A stretch of 64,000 nucleotides of DNA from Pseudophaeomoniella oleicola (lineage: Eukaryota > Ascomycota > Eurotiomycetes > Phaeomoniellales > Phaeomoniellaceae), in assembly GCA_003868215.1 (NCBI GenBank), contig QWDQ01000006.1, positions 496,001-560,000 on the forward strand, read 5' to 3'. Both the position numbers and the translations under genes were made by a program. Shown here piece by piece: positions 45,101-57,344 of this stretch. The first letter of the stretch is position 1; every line of letters begins with the position of its first letter. Below the pieces are notes generated by a model. The model did not search any database, was not told the DNA's origin, and was given only the letters and a program-made list of their open reading frames with translations.

Positions 45101-48100
45101 CTGCGGCGGGAAGCGGAGCATCTTCGATGCCTCCGCCCCTTCACAGGCGTGATGGCACCCCAACTCCAACGCCTACACGTGGACCTCCAAGGATAGACGA
45201 CTTCCGAGCGCAAGGCGGCGACTCTACCGTCGTCCAACCAGACGCAAGACTCCAGATAAATCTACGGCAAATGAGCTCTTCATCGGCAAAGAAACGAGAA
45301 AACTTGGTAGAAGGACATGATCTCTGCCGAAAACGTTTTACAGAAGATGGTATTACAGACACGCGAGACCTAAGGACGGGGGCCTTTGCGAGCAGTGGCG
45401 GGACAAAGGAAGTATCGTATCTAAATGCACCAACTCCTGGAGTAACTCCTAGAGCGGTGAAAATATCAACAGGTGACACCAGGCTTCTTCAAGTGGGCTC
45501 ATCTTCACTCGTGGCTAGAGCGCTTGATGTTCCAGTATCAAGTGGCTCTGAGCTACCAAATCAAGAAGGTCTGCAAGAAGTATCCAACGCTGAGCAAGTC
45601 TCAAAAGAAATGGCACGCACTGGTCCCACTTCACCTATGCTAGAAGAAGCTGCATCATTGGACAGGGCGTTCATGTCTTCTGGACAAGACGAGCATGGTC
45701 ACTCATCAGTTCCAACAGCAAATAACGATAATCTGATTCAAGATCATCCCACAGTCGGCGCTTCTGTGGACCAGCTGGATGAAGCGAAAGGGTCAGACGA
45801 AGCAAACGATTCGGACGCAACCGTGGATCTTGGCCCGGAAAAGTTCTTCCGAACGCATGCTAAGCGTAAACAGACTCGACCAGTGACACCGTCTACACCA
45901 CGGCAGTCAAGAAAGAGTACTCAGACTTCACCTCTTGGCAGAGAAACATCACTACAGGAACAAACACCAAGTCAGCGAATCCAGACTGCGACCAATGTGG
46001 GCAGAACTGCTGCGTCAAGTGCACGTGATGCGACCGCTCCTGTGGAAGACGCACAATCCTCTACGCATGATGGACATACTGAAGATATCCAGCTTGTGTT
46101 CCCCAACAAGATTCCAACTCCGTCTGGGAGGAAGGTAACCAAAAGAACACGTCAAAGCCGCGATATGTCATCAGCTAAAGCCGGAAACCCAGAAACGCCC
46201 GAGGCCCGTGTTGAAGGCGGACCTTGGCCAGCCTACCAGCCAAGAAAGAAGAGAAGACTTGATGTATGGGAGGGCTCTATAGGGTATCTCCGGAAGAAGC
46301 TTGTGACAGACATCATTGACAAATGCAACGGCGTTGTCCCGTTTGGTTATCCATTGTGGTATGCGTTTGCTACCGCTTGGATCAAGTTCGGTCGCGAGAC
46401 AAAGCCAGACTTTCGGACATTGAAGACAGCTGTGAAGGGCTTGGTTGCCAGTGGGGAAATAAAGCATGTCAAGTTCTCTTTCAAAGACAAGAACGGCTTG
46501 ATGACCACTCAAGCGATGCTTGTCAGGGCAAAGCTCAAGATTACCGATGATGCTGTGCGTGAGGTACAGCGAAAGATCATTGACGCCTATCCGAGACCCT
46601 ACAAACCCGAAGAATTTGAGGTCAATCCAGATCTTCGCCTTCATGACAGCGGGGGAATGAGCGGCCTTTATCGGCGTCCTGTGACCATTGACAACGAACT
46701 TGTACAAACGGATTACACACCTCAAGCAATCCTGAAAGCTGCAGAGAGAAAGAAGAATGCAGAATTAAGGGAACGTATAAGAACTAATGCGCCGCCTCAA
46801 CGACGGCCTCCTGTGGAACTAGCACCCAAGCAACCTCGTGTTCAACGTCTCGAGAGAATTGGGGGCCCCCATCGCCTAGTCACGACGAAGCTTCAGTGGC
46901 CATCAAGGCCGACTGAGGTCTCCAACGCCGGAAAAGCTTCCAGCCAACCTTCGAAATTCGCATTACCTCCAAGTCGTAGACTCCTTTTCGAGACAGCGCC
47001 GATGGACCAGGAGGAAGGACGAGACGCCATGACGCAACAGCCATCAGGCCGAAAAGCAGATCTTGCCTTACAACGACAGCTCCTCGACGATCGAAAGCAG
47101 AAATTGCTTCCCCACTCACTTGCTGACATACCTGATCGCCGACGTCGTAAGCCTGACCATTCTAAGGCCGATGATCCTGCCTACAGCAAATTCTTATGGG
47201 ACCTGGAGAAAGTTGAGAAATGGGAGGCCAGCAAAGAGAAACTTTTCGACAACGAGTCTCCACATGTTTGGCAGTTCATCAATCATCAGCTTCCAGAGAG
47301 ACACGAAGTTGTGTCTCTCGACGGGCCCCTTCTTTTTGAAGGCTGGGAAACCTTTAACGAGAACGGCGAAGAAGTCATCGACAGATCACCACCAGATGCA
47401 AACTTCCCCACGCGACCATCTTCAAGGGGGTTCTCTCTTGATGCATCGAGTGGCCGCGGTCTGCGTAGGAAGAGGGCTAGAACGCTTTTCGAAGATGTTG
47501 GTCCTTTGGAGACCGATGAAGATGGTGCCGTGATGAAGCCAGGTACAAAGAACAAGGAACCCGGTCGCAAACGCAGATTCTTCGGCACCAAACAGGTTCT
47601 TCATCCGGCAAAGCAGCGACGCGTCGAGCAACTGCAAGTTGCAACTTTCGATCCTAAGGTTCTGTTTCCTGACGCTGTCAACAAAGTTGCTCGTGGTCCG
47701 CAGATCCTGAAACAGATGCCAGAAGAACTTGTCTATAAATTACTGGTTACGTTTGCTGTTGTTCGTGTTCTCGCTGGAGGGGTTGAGAGATATCTAGATT
47801 TCTCCATTGTCCAAAACGTCTTCCCTGATGAGACTGTTCAATTCCTCAAGGACAGATGGAGGACAATGCGGAATAAGTATCGGCGTGATCTAAGACGTTA
47901 CATGGAGGATTTCCAAGAACTCTATCTGAAGGCTTATGAAGACGATGATGTGCCGGCATTTGACTATGATGATCTGCATGGCAATGATTGGGATGCAATT
48001 GTCGAATGGGCGATGACCGTCTTAGAGAAACCTATTCAGCATGATGTCGAAGATCTGCCTGCGTCCAGAGCTGATCTTGATCACTATCACAAGATCAATG

Positions 48101-49350
48101 TTGAGAATGGGGTTAGGCCAGTCCGAGAGCTCTATGCCTATAATATCGCGGCAACCGTTCCTCACAAAGAGGCTGCTATGGCGTCTACGCCATTCGCCAT
48201 TCCAATATTCAAGCAAAAGGTGGATAGGGGTACGATGCTCGTACCGTCAGATACCATTGCTGCTCTAAACGCCCAACCTCCTAAAATGCCTGCAAATGAT
48301 CTTCGCGCAATTGCAAGGTCGTGGGTAATCGCGACTATTCTGACTCCTGACAGTCAATTCGCAGGAGCGGTTGCCAATGCCAAAATATCGACGCTCCCGG
48401 ATTACAATACTCTCCTTGAACAATCTGTCAAATCGCTTCTTGCTTCTCGTGTCATCAGCAACTCCTCAGGTCGCAAAGGTGATCGCCAAGGAGCACGAGC
48501 CTACGATATCTCTGAACAATTCTTGAACACTTTATCGAAGAAACGCATCATCAACCATGAAATGCTCCGGCGTGCGCTGTGGTACAAAATTAACATCCTC
48601 GATCCTGCATTTTTGGATGCATCTCCGCGAAAAGTCATGTTTGACATGGCCGCAGCAGAGGATGGCGATATGGTAGCTGTTTTAAATCTTGCCGCAGAGG
48701 GAAGGATTATCATTCGACCATCCAAGGCCAAGGAACGAGGCCAGGGTGTACCAGGAACTCGCTATGGCTTGATCGCCAACTATCAAACTCGATTCATGGA
48801 GAAGGACGCTCTAAAATTTGCAGTCGAAATAGAGCTGAATCGGGCAAAAGAATGGATCGCCGGTAATCCTTTATTGATACCATCATCCGCTCAACCAGAT
48901 TCGTCTGATCAAATGGCTGCCGCATCAGACTCACTTATCAACCTATATCCACCGCCACGTGGGGCAATGGACCTTCCACTACCTATCTCTGAGGGTTCTA
49001 AACCATCACTTGCGTCTTCTGCAACCTTGAACATACCATCTCGCCTCCCACTCTACTTCTCGATTCACTCGACATTCCTCCCCACGATTTGGACTATGCT
49101 CGTAGCTGCTATAGTCGGTCTCATCGCGAATCGTCCGGGCATCAGCACGAAAGAGGTCGAGACTATGTTGACACCGGTTGCCGAGCTAGAGGATGTGAGG
49201 ATGGTATTGGAGTGGTTGAAGCGCGTTGGTGCGGTCGAGAGGCGAGGAATGAAAGGGTGGGAAAATGGTGGTGATGGAGGCGAGAGCGAGAATTGGGAAA
49301 CGAGGGAATGGTGGTGGTGCGTCTGTGAGGACATCGGTGTGGAATTGTGA
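42122..49350 (+). CDS. TFC3: Transcription factor TFIIIC subunit, B-block binding (Tfc3/tau138)
   Basis: Largest TFIIIC subunit; it binds the B-box of tRNA genes and starts Pol III complex assembly. Preferred model: exon 1 42122-42194 and exon 2 42491-49350, 2,310 aa. It joins LDEIAVSGEHG to INPSDLYKIVTAFYDSF through a 296-nt intron (GTAAGT...AAAATTCAG). Translation could also start two codons later (42128). The B-block domain is at nt 42890-43090 (FTLLSIIASRRSKGI, LSGQDKRSVPGRTDSL, DKGYIEKR). An AT-hook-like GRPRKYERG occurs at nt 44283, and a basic KKRGRGRGKK at nt 44905. A long disordered Ser/Thr/Pro-rich middle (nt 44900-46230) precedes a helical C-terminal half with winged-helix-like segments. 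An earlier acceptor (42253) would keep the frame open and insert 79 residues, but that insert looks intronic: T-rich, with no family resemblance. Confidence 0.88.
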
Positions 49351-49634
49351 GTAAGCGCGGGAATCAAGGGCTCATCAATGCTTTCAAAAAGAGCCTTGCA
49401 TTAGTTACCTTACGTATGGTATGCTGACCAAGCTCTTTGTGTTGCTGTTGTTTTCGCATGTGATATCACCCCTTATTAATGGAGAGTTGGTGCTGCGAAA
49501 ACTGCGGGTGACATGACGCGTCTTCTGGGCCAGAAAATGACCCTGTCGCCTTGGTAGAATCTCGTAAGAATCTGATAGGAGCCTTCGAAGGCATTTCATT
49601 GTGTATCTGGGTGGTGGACGGTGCTGGCATCAAA
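49351..49634. other. Convergent 3' intergenic spacer
   Basis: Short 3' flank shared by Tfc3 (+) and the Tim17-like gene (-). Nothing else was seen. Confidence 0.4.
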
Positions 49635-50338
49635 TCACTTCGTCACCTCTCCCGTACTTGGAGGATGTGCAGTTGTAGCGACAGTAGCAGCCGCCAACGC
49701 GCGAGTAGCAGAGATCTTTTCGTCGATGGCTACAATATCCGATTTGGTCTCTTCAAGCTTTTCGGTTAAGATCTCCTCATATCGTTCTTCTGAGATCGGT
49801 TTCAAAGGCATCCACGAGGATTGCATTAGTCTTTCTTTCAGAGGACGTGCCGCATCGGCATCCGCATCTGCATTCCTAGTTTTTTCAAATGCATTATAAC
49901 AAGCTTGGCCTATCAAGCACACCCCCGAACTGAAGATGCTCATGGGCCAGACATATCTCAGCCCACGGTTCATGCCAGCGTTGACACCCCCGGAAATACC
50001 ACCAGCGAGGGTACTGTAGAGCAGCTTTTCCTTTGAAGTAGGAACCTCCTCAACGAATGACTTCAGCATAATAATCCTGGAGTACCAGTATACTGAAGCA
50101 AAGCCGAACCATGTTCCCCCAACAGTCAGGGCAGACACGATTGGACGACGCCCAGAAGCGACGCCCCTGACAGATCCGAATGCAACACCTGCCACTCCTA
50201 CATGGCTGGTTAATGGTTTCAACATAACACCAGTGAGAGAGCAAACATACCGAACACAGATCCGACTATTGCTGAAGGTTTTGCTGGGTCAATGAATAGT
50301 TGGGCAAATGATTGATCGTAGGGTAGTTGGATAGGCAT
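49635..50338 (-). CDS. Small multi-span membrane protein, possibly Tim17/Tim22-like
   Basis: Two exons (50338-50251 and 50197-49635) with a 53-nt phase-1 intron, GTATGT...CATGTAG, giving 216 aa. The start is MPIQLPYDQSFAQLF. Several Gly-rich membrane helices follow: SAIVGSVFGVAGVAFGSVRG, IVSALTVGGTWFGFASVYWY, STLAGGISGGVNAGMNRG, and YVWPMSIFSSGVCLIGQACY. Small-residue GxxxG packing of this type is characteristic of the Tim17/22/23 superfamily, so a mitochondrial inner-membrane role is likely but not shown. A charged C-terminal helix (SEERYEEILTEKLEETKSD) ends in an Ala/Thr-rich tail. It shares a 520-bp divergent promoter with eIF4B. I do not know the exact orthologue. Confidence 0.72.
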
Positions 50339-50858
50339 GGTTGGTGAGATTCCAGAGGGAGTGTTGACAGCAGAAACGGTAGTAGAATTATCGTCGTATC
50401 GTAACAGATGAATCCTGAGAACTGTGTAATATCCCTGGCGACTCTAGGTGGTGGTGGATGCAAGATGAGTAGTAGTATAATATGTGTCCGGAGTACGATT
50501 TGCGTATTGATATTACTTATTACTTTGTATGCAGTTCGGGAATCGGAATAGAGCCGACGAGGCCTCTGCCAATTTATGCTCACTAGCGCCAAATCTGGAC
50601 TGAGACTAAAGATTTTCGTCAACGACCGAATCCACCATCTCCATTCCCTTCTCAACCCACGTCGTCGTCGTCCATTGAAAAGATAGACGACTCTCTTTCG
50701 ATCTGCTGCAAGATCGACAACCGTATCACAACTATCTCAACAAGACACCACCGTCAATCAATTTTCATATTACGCAGTCCGTGCAACTCGGTCTGCGACT
50801 TCTTGACTATCTCAGCCGCGCGCACAATCAATTTGCGCGTCGCTGAGCATCTGCAATC
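50339..50858. other. Divergent promoter region, Tim17-like gene / eIF4B
   Basis: 520 bp between the two start codons. A CAACAAGACACC-type leader lies just before the eIF4B start. No gene or repeat was seen. Confidence 0.5.
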
Positions 50859-52912
50859 ATGGGTACGTCTGCCATCATAGCCTCCATTCTTCTGTGCAAT
50901 TATCTTCGCGCAAGCTATTTGTCGGGGTTGTCCATGGCTCTCGGACTCCATGGTTCTCATGGCATGTGCTGACATTGTGTCCTACAGCGCCAAAGGCAAA
51001 GAAAGAGAAGATGTCCCTCGGGACCTTCTTGACTAACGAAAGTGCGTAACATCTGGATGATTGCATGATGTCTGACTAATGAACATAGACTATGGGTCAT
51101 GGGCTGATGAGATGGAGGACATGCCTCTCCCTTGTAAGTTTTATCTGAGACCTTATATCACTTCACAGTCTTACTAACCGTCAAATCTAGCTTGTATATT
51201 TTATCCCTTCTTCAATTGAATTATACGAACGACTGACTTTATCGAAGCCTCTGATAGCAGAACTGGCTATGGAGGTGGTGAGAGACGTGCTGTCAGTTCC
51301 GCTGGCGGAGCAGGTGGTGCAGCTTGGGGTAGGCGTACCGCAAACACTATGGGTGTGTCATAGGTGCTGACTTTGAATGCAGAACGTCCTCAATACTCTG
51401 TGCGTGAGGAACTGCCGCTCCCATCTCGACCACCTTTTACTGCTCATATCGGCAATATGGCTTTCGATACTACCACCAATGATCTCGAGGAATTCTTTAA
51501 GGATTGTGCCGTAACAAATGTCCGCATTGTCGAGGATAAATTGGATCGTAAGCCCAAAGGTTTTGCTTACGTGGAATTTGGAACGCTGGATGGGCTCAAA
51601 AAGGCTTTGTCTTTCAGCAATTCCAGTTTGGGAGGCCGATCGATCCGAGTGAGCGTTGCAGAGCCTCGTATGTATTTTCTGCTCAAGAGTCTGAAGCTTA
51701 CTAACATCTGTCATAGCTAAGGAGAGGGAGAACAGCCGTGACTTCAGCAACTGGGAGCGCAAGGGTCCATTGCCCGAGTTGTCACAGCAGCAACGGAGAG
51801 TTTCGGAACGCCCTGCTTATGGAGGAAATCGTTTCGACAGCGGTGCTTCTGATGCAGGAAGTGAGCGTGCTCCAAGCCGACGTGGATTTGGCGATGCTTC
51901 GGATGGAAAGACTCGTGATTTCGGCAATTGGGAACGAAAGGGACCTTTGTCTCCAGTTACGCCAGCTGCTGGAAATTTGAGAGAAGGCGGGCGACAAAAG
52001 AGCAGAGATGGTCCTGAATTCAGACATAACTCGCCTTCTTGGGGTGAAGGTCGCTCGGGTGAAGGTCGTTCGCAAGATGGATCCCGGCCACCTCGGAAGG
52101 AATTCCAAGAGCGGCCACATCCTCCTCGCGAGCCAACAGCAGCTGAACGTGACAACCAATGGCGCTCAGGCATGCGAGCCGATCCGGTTGCGAAGTCACC
52201 TACCCCAAGTCAATCCCGCGAAGCGAGTAACCCACCGTCTCCAGCCCAACCACCAACCGCAGCATCTCGACCGAAATTGAATTTGCAGAAGCGAACCGTG
52301 TCTGAGGCACAGCCTGCTTCTCCTGCTCCTGAGACCGGTGATTCCAAAGCCAGTCCCTTCGGTGCAGCGCGACCAATTGATACTTCTGCCCGGGAAAAAG
52401 AGATCGCTGAGAAGCGTGAAATAGCCCTACGACAGAAGAGGGAAGCAGATGAAAAGGAGCGCGCCGAGAAGGCCGAGCAGAAGCGTCTTGCTAAGGAAGC
52501 CAAGGAGAAGGCAACGGCCGAGAAACTTGCAACTGCCCGGAATGCCCCGACTACCAACGGTAACGATGAGGACGAGGAAGAGGGCGCTAAGCCTCCGCCA
52601 AACTTCGAGCTTCTTCGCAGAGCTACTGGAGACGAAAGTGGTATGACTGCAGACGAAGATGAAGGTGAAGATGCAGAGGTTCCCGAGGAACCTGCAGCTG
52701 CTGTAGAAGATAAGGAGGTGAAACCAAAGACCATTGTTCGCGATGCTCCTGCCAAGCCGAATGGCAGCTGGAGACGTGGACCAAGACGAGAGTCAGGAAC
52801 TAAGACTGAAGACACTGCTTCCAATCTTGAAGAGGAAGGGTGGAGTACGATACCCACGAAATCGCGCAGTAACCGACGGGGCAACCATGGCCAACGGGCA
52901 ATCGCATCCTAA
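50859..52912 (+). CDS. Translation initiation factor eIF4B (RRM protein)
   Basis: Cytosolic cofactor that stimulates the eIF4A helicase and mRNA loading onto the 40S subunit. Six exons: 50859-50862, 50988-51041, 51089-51133, 51248-51328, 51383-51667 and 51717-52912, giving 554 aa. Exon 1 is only ATG plus G. The spliced N-terminus reads MAPKAKKEKMSLGTFLTNE, then SWADEMEDMPLP, the conserved eIF4B opening. One RRM lies at about residues 80-155: AHIGNMAF is RNP2-like and KGFAYVEF is RNP1. Two RDFxNWERKGPL repeats follow, as in fungal eIF4B. Next come a Arg/Gly/Pro-rich region, a long Lys/Glu/Ala helix (EKEIAEKREIALRQKREADE), and a C-terminal ARNAP...FELLRRATGDE segment ending near SWRRGPRRESG and EEEGWSTIPTK. 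Introns crowd the 5' end, as is usual for highly expressed fungal genes. Confidence 0.9.
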
Positions 52913-53846
52913 TTTTATCAAGTTCAAAGGTCACCACCGGTGGACTGGACGATTTACCATGAGCCACGTCTCAACTCATGTATTTCAGACATAGGAGGAA
53001 GATGAACGATGGAGACGTATGTACTGTACATTGGAGAGACCTGGCTTCTCGAGCAAGAGATGGTCGATTTTCTTTTACCATGTCACTCGTCGGAAACGAG
53101 GATCTTCTATTGTTACTTCTAAGCACCTGTTCATTCGGATCTGCGAGCTAATGGGCTGTCTATTCCGAGTCTGTATCTGCGAGTCTATCATCGAAAAAGC
53201 TCTCCTTTTTTATTTATTTATTTATTGCAAGCCTATGCTGCTGTTGTGTCTACTGCCTCGCTGTTCAGACGAAGATGGCTCTGCAGGCGTAAGGGCACAT
53301 AGATTGTGATTTGGTTCCCGACGGAAGGAAAAGGCATTTTTTGTGTGTTCTAGTTGGTATTGAGAAACAGAACGACCGGATCTATCCTCTCTCTGAATTT
53401 GAAGCAACGAACATTTTGTGGTCGTATTCTCCCGCCTGTTCCTGTAGATGCTATAGATAGATGCTGGATAAATTGCATTCACTAATTACTGTTGTTGGCG
53501 TTCTTTGGGTGGATCAGACTCTAAACTTCAAAATAGTTCTAGAAGAATATGCTTAGATCCGGGGTAAACAAGGGGCAGGGATGTTGTTGTCCTTTGTCGC
53601 ATCGATCACATCACAACGTATGATCATCCTCCCTCCCTCCCTCCCTCTCAGATGACAATTCCAGTAATAATGCTATTGTCAGTTTTCTGCTGACCACCCC
53701 AGAAGAATTTGTTTTCCTTTACAATCGTCCTATGCATCCTTTCACCGTCGTTGTTGTCGTCTGTCTGGTAGAACTGTTGTTGTCTCCATCGTCATTATCA
53801 TCATCAATGCATGATCTGGTGCCTTGAAGAGACCCCAAAGACCTGA
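52913..53846. other. Intergenic between eIF4B and Sec2-like gene
   Basis: About 0.9 kb with a (CCCT)n run at 53631-53648. No credible gene; the 96-codon frame at 53019 has no recognisable domain. Confidence 0.5.
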
Positions 53847-54808
53847 ATGTCGAACTTCACTACCACCGCCACTACGACTAATACTAGCCCTCCTCGAAAC
53901 AGTGCCCGGCCCATCAGCATCGTTTGTCCACAGTGCAATTATGATCTTACGGATCATGACAGTGCTTCGGCGGCTCAACATCGGCTGCTCGAGCTGCAGG
54001 AAGAGGTGAAACTATTGAGCAATAAGGCGTCAGCAGCAGGTAAGCTCAACCCGCCTCTTCATAGAACAATTTGCGGGCAAGATGCTGGTTCCATGCTAGT
54101 CAGAATGCTGACTTGTACTGTACAGTTGACAAACTCGCCGACTATGAAGACGAGATCCGATACTTGCGTTCTCAGAATCAAACATTGACTCAACAAGTCC
54201 AGCAACATGCTACAACTCCGTCGCCGCAACGGAATGGCGCAACCTCCTCTCCTGGGCGCACTATAAGCCCTCCCACTACAACAGCAACCCGGCTTGCGAC
54301 ATTGACATCCTACTTTCCCGGCCGTCGTCCCTCTCCCCTACCATCCATCACGACCACGACCGCCTCAACAAACGACGTCCACGCCGCTCCCACCCTCGCC
54401 TCCCCCGCCTTCCCTCGTAGCCCCGGCTTCCCACCACCGCAACATCAACCATCGTCCTCTTCATCATCCCTACCCACCGACATCACCACCCTCCAAACCG
54501 CCCTCTCCACCGAACGCGCCGCCCGCGCCAAACTCGAATCCCAACTATCCTCGACCTCGGGCGAAATCGAAGACCTGACCGCCCAACTGTTCGGCCAGGC
54601 CAACGAGATGGTCGCCACGGAGCGCCGCCAAAAAGCGAAGTTGGAAGAGCGGCTGAAGGATCTCGAGGCGAAGTGGGACGAACGCAGGGCGCGGCTGGAG
54701 AGGCTTGAGGGGAGGGTCGTGAGGGGGGAGCGGGTGAGGAGTCTGTTACGCGAGGTTGAGGGGGTGGAGAGGGGTCCAGAGAAGGAGAAGGACGAGGGGA
54801 GTGCTTGA
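53847..54808 (+). CDS. Short Sec2-like (Rab GEF domain) coiled-coil protein
   Basis: Two exons (53847-54039, 54126-54808) with an 86-nt intron, GTAAGC...TACAG, giving 291 aa. The N-terminus is Thr/Asn-rich and then has a CxxC motif (ISIVCPQCNYDLTDHD). A coiled coil follows (QHRLLELQEEVKLLSNK, YEDEIRYLRSQNQTL), then a Ser/Pro/Thr-rich spacer. The C-terminal coiled coil (about residues 190-275) contains SGEIEDLTAQLFGQANEMVA followed by ERRQKAKLEERLKDLE. This segment matches the Sec2p/Rabin GEF domain core, which activates the exocytic Rab Sec4. Yeast Sec2 is about 759 aa; this protein lacks the long C-terminal region and may be a separate fungal family sharing the domain. GEF activity is inferred. 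Confidence 0.75.
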
Positions 54809-55278
54809 TAACAAACAATAGCCGAACATGGCATCGTATGGCATGAAACAAGGTACGCACAAGAATGAACCAAGCAAGACTGTACCAAGCCAATCGGGAA
54901 GAAAGGCAACCGAAAAACCACAACACTCTTTCCATCCTTCTTCGATCCTGAAAAAAAGAAGAGAGATTAATCTATATATAAATATATCATGATTTACCAA
55001 TAATCATTCATCGAGGACCCCGTTTCCCACCCCTCTTTCTCACGCCTTCCTTTCCAAAACCTCATGAACATCGACACTAATATAGAGATCTACATCTATT
55101 ACATCTATTACATCTACCACTTCCATCTTATCTCCCTTTTTCAGATTCATTTCAACCAAAGAAGAAAAAAAGAATTGGGAAAGAAAGAGGATAAGTCATT
55201 ACATATATATACCTATGTACATGTAATTCCTAATCCCCCCCCCCTATCTCACCTTTCCCCCCTTCTCTCCCTCTTTAA
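54809..55278. other. Convergent intergenic spacer
   Basis: 3' flanks of the Sec2-like and pseudouridine synthase genes. It contains CATCTATTA repeats (55092-55112) and a poly-C run (55238-55246). No gene was seen. Confidence 0.5.
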
Positions 55279-57045
55279 TCATTGATGCCCCTTCATCTTC
55301 CCCCCATTCGGCACGACCGTCTCCCTATCGAAATCCATCAATCCGACGCTCCAGCTATCCTGCCATCTGGTGAAGGTGCGGATTCCGGTCGGATGCTCGT
55401 TATTCGAGGTGGTGGATGGGACAGGTAAGGCCCAAGAGGGGATGGGGCTGGTGTAGGACCAGCCGCCGGCCATGAAGGCATCGACGTTTTTGTTTGGGGG
55501 GAAAGGAGGAGGAGGGTGAGTTTGGGATTGGGAGGGATCTGGAGGTGAGGTTTTGGCTTCGTTGTTCTCTTCGGAGTCTGGTGAGGGGGAGGATGGTTTC
55601 GGACCGCCGAGGTCACGGTAACAGATTGCGTTCAGGTAGATGCCGAGTTCGTTCGGGCCGGGGTCGGAATACAGGGGCGTGTCGCATGTTTTACAGAATT
55701 CTCCTGTCATCTTTTCGCCTCGGGCTTTTTGGTAGTCCGCTACCAGCGCGTCGTAGGCGGCGACGAGTTCGGAGGACTGGTTCGAGTCTTCGCCCCGAGC
55801 GATCACTGCAGGGTCTGAGTGATAGTCTGATGGCAACGTAGAGGTCTGGGCGGCGGCGGCGGCGGCGGCGGCGGCGGTAGCCGTGGGTTGTGTTTCTTTC
55901 GCTTTGGTGCTTGCTTCCGATCCCATGGCGGAGGCGAAGGATTCGGTTTTTCCCATCTGGGAGAGACGAGCTATTATCTCGTCGTCGTTGTCGGATGAGG
56001 ATTCTGATCTACCAAGGAGAGGTCCGAAGACACGGCGGTTGGCATAAATGGGGTCATTGGATATTGGATGGCCGAGGAATTGAAGGTGGACGCGGATTTG
56101 ATGTGTTCGGCCGGTGAGAGGGAGGCAGTGGACGATGCTGTAACCTTCATCTTCGGTATGAGGTAACGCCGGGGCAGTGGCGGGTACAGCAGCAGCATCA
56201 GCACCATGATGGTCGTCAGAAGGAGCGGTTTTTGCCTTGCCTGGGCAATATGCAAGTCTCTTGAATAATGTTTTGGCGCTCTTTCCACTTTCTCGCACCC
56301 TGTTTAACCCTAGAATCGGACTGACCGTGGTCACGTTCTCCTCGCACACCGTCACCCCATTCTCGTCGCCATCTGGAAACCTGCCTTTGACCCTCGCGAG
56401 GTATTCCTTTCTTACTGTCCTTGATCGTAACTTCTGACTAATTTCCTCTGCGGCAACACCGTTCTTCCCAATGAACATCACCCCGCTCGTCAGGCGGTCT
56501 AACCGGTTGCATGGTAATGGATTGAAGGCATAGTGTCTCTCTGCGCGCATGATCTCCGTCACCGAATTGAACCTGTACCTACCAGCAGGATGTACGGGCA
56601 CACCAGCGGGTTTGTCTATAACGATCATATCGTCATCCTCGCTGACCACTTTGATTGGCTCCCCCGTCACAGGCGGCTCATGCCGATGGAGCGTATGACT
56701 TATGACCTGACCATTCTTCAAGACGTAATCGACAGGGACTTTCTTGCCATCGATTACCACCCGGCCATCAGTGATCGCTTCTCTGTAGTATTCCAGCGTT
56801 CGATCGCGAAACTCCGACGCAAATATATCCAGTAATTGACGATCTCTCCACCTTTGCTTGCAGTAGGTGTTGTATGTGTAATAGTAGGGCGCGACCCTAC
56901 GAAGACCATCCTCAATAATGTACGGTCGTGGCCAGGGGTCGCCTGTTGGTGTTGTCAATGGCACGTCTGATGGTGGGGGATCAGGTAGAGGGTCGTTGTT
57001 CATGGGCCGGAATCGCTCTACCTCTGGTACCACTGTCAGGGCCAT
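55279..57045 (-). CDS. RluA-family RNA pseudouridine synthase (Pus9/Rib2-like)
   Basis: Predicted to isomerise uridine to pseudouridine in tRNA; the yeast relatives act at position 32. Single exon, 588 aa from ATG (MALTVVPEVERFRP). An N-terminal Pus9/Rib2-type region (APYYYTYNTYCKQRWRDRQL) leads into an S4-like segment (YREAITDGRVVIDGKKVPVD, NGQVISHTLHRHEPP). The catalytic core follows: DDDMIVIDKPAGVPVHPAGR, then CNRLDRLTSGVMFIG with the active-site Asp, and CLPLTGRTHQIRVHLQFLGH. A deaminase domain, present in Rib2, is absent, so the Pus9 type is favoured. The C-terminal ~200 residues hold a poly-Ala tract encoded by GGC repeats (55852-55880) and a CKTCDTPLYSDPGPNELGIY segment with a CxxC. 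A GTG 15 codons upstream keeps the frame open, so an extra 5' exon cannot be excluded. Confidence 0.88.
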   Translation of the reverse strand: MALTVVPEVERFRPMNNDPLPDPPPSDVPLTTPTGDPWPRPYIIEDGLRRVAPYYYTYNTYCKQRWRDRQLLDIFASEFRDRTLEYYREAITDGRVVIDGKKVPVDYVLKNGQVISHTLHRHEPPVTGEPIKVVSEDDDMIVIDKPAGVPVHPAGRYRFNSVTEIMRAERHYAFNPLPCNRLDRLTSGVMFIGKNGVAAEEISQKLRSRTVRKEYLARVKGRFPDGDENGVTVCEENVTTVSPILGLNRVRESGKSAKTLFKRLAYCPGKAKTAPSDDHHGADAAAVPATAPALPHTEDEGYSIVHCLPLTGRTHQIRVHLQFLGHPISNDPIYANRRVFGPLLGRSESSSDNDDEIIARLSQMGKTESFASAMGSEASTKAKETQPTATAAAAAAAAAQTSTLPSDYHSDPAVIARGEDSNQSSELVAAYDALVADYQKARGEKMTGEFCKTCDTPLYSDPGPNELGIYLNAICYRDLGGPKPSSPSPDSEENNEAKTSPPDPSQSQTHPPPPFPPNKNVDAFMAGGWSYTSPIPSWALPVPSTTSNNEHPTGIRTFTRWQDSWSVGLMDFDRETVVPNGGKMKGHQ

Positions 57046-57344
57046 GCTGGGAGACGAGATTCGACCCAGCCGCCTGAGATAGGCTGTCACACGTGCAGAC
57101 GGAGCCAGTTGAAATGTGTTGCGACAAGACCTTTCAATTCGATCTGTAACTACATCAGAGCGGGAAAGTCCACGGAAACTTTTTTCTTGAGGGTTTTACC
57201 AAATGAGGAACCTCGGTTCTGGAGAGAAGTAAACGTACTGCTCTCGATTTCTATGATGTATACTTTCTCTTCCCAAAGCTTTGTCAATGATACACCTGAT
57301 TATAGCAGAAACATGAGAGGAGACGCTGTGATACTATTCTAATC
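57046..57344. other. Divergent promoter region, pseudouridine synthase / thioesterase
   Basis: About 300 bp between the two genes. A 77-codon open frame (57109-57342) shows no known domain. Confidence 0.4.
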
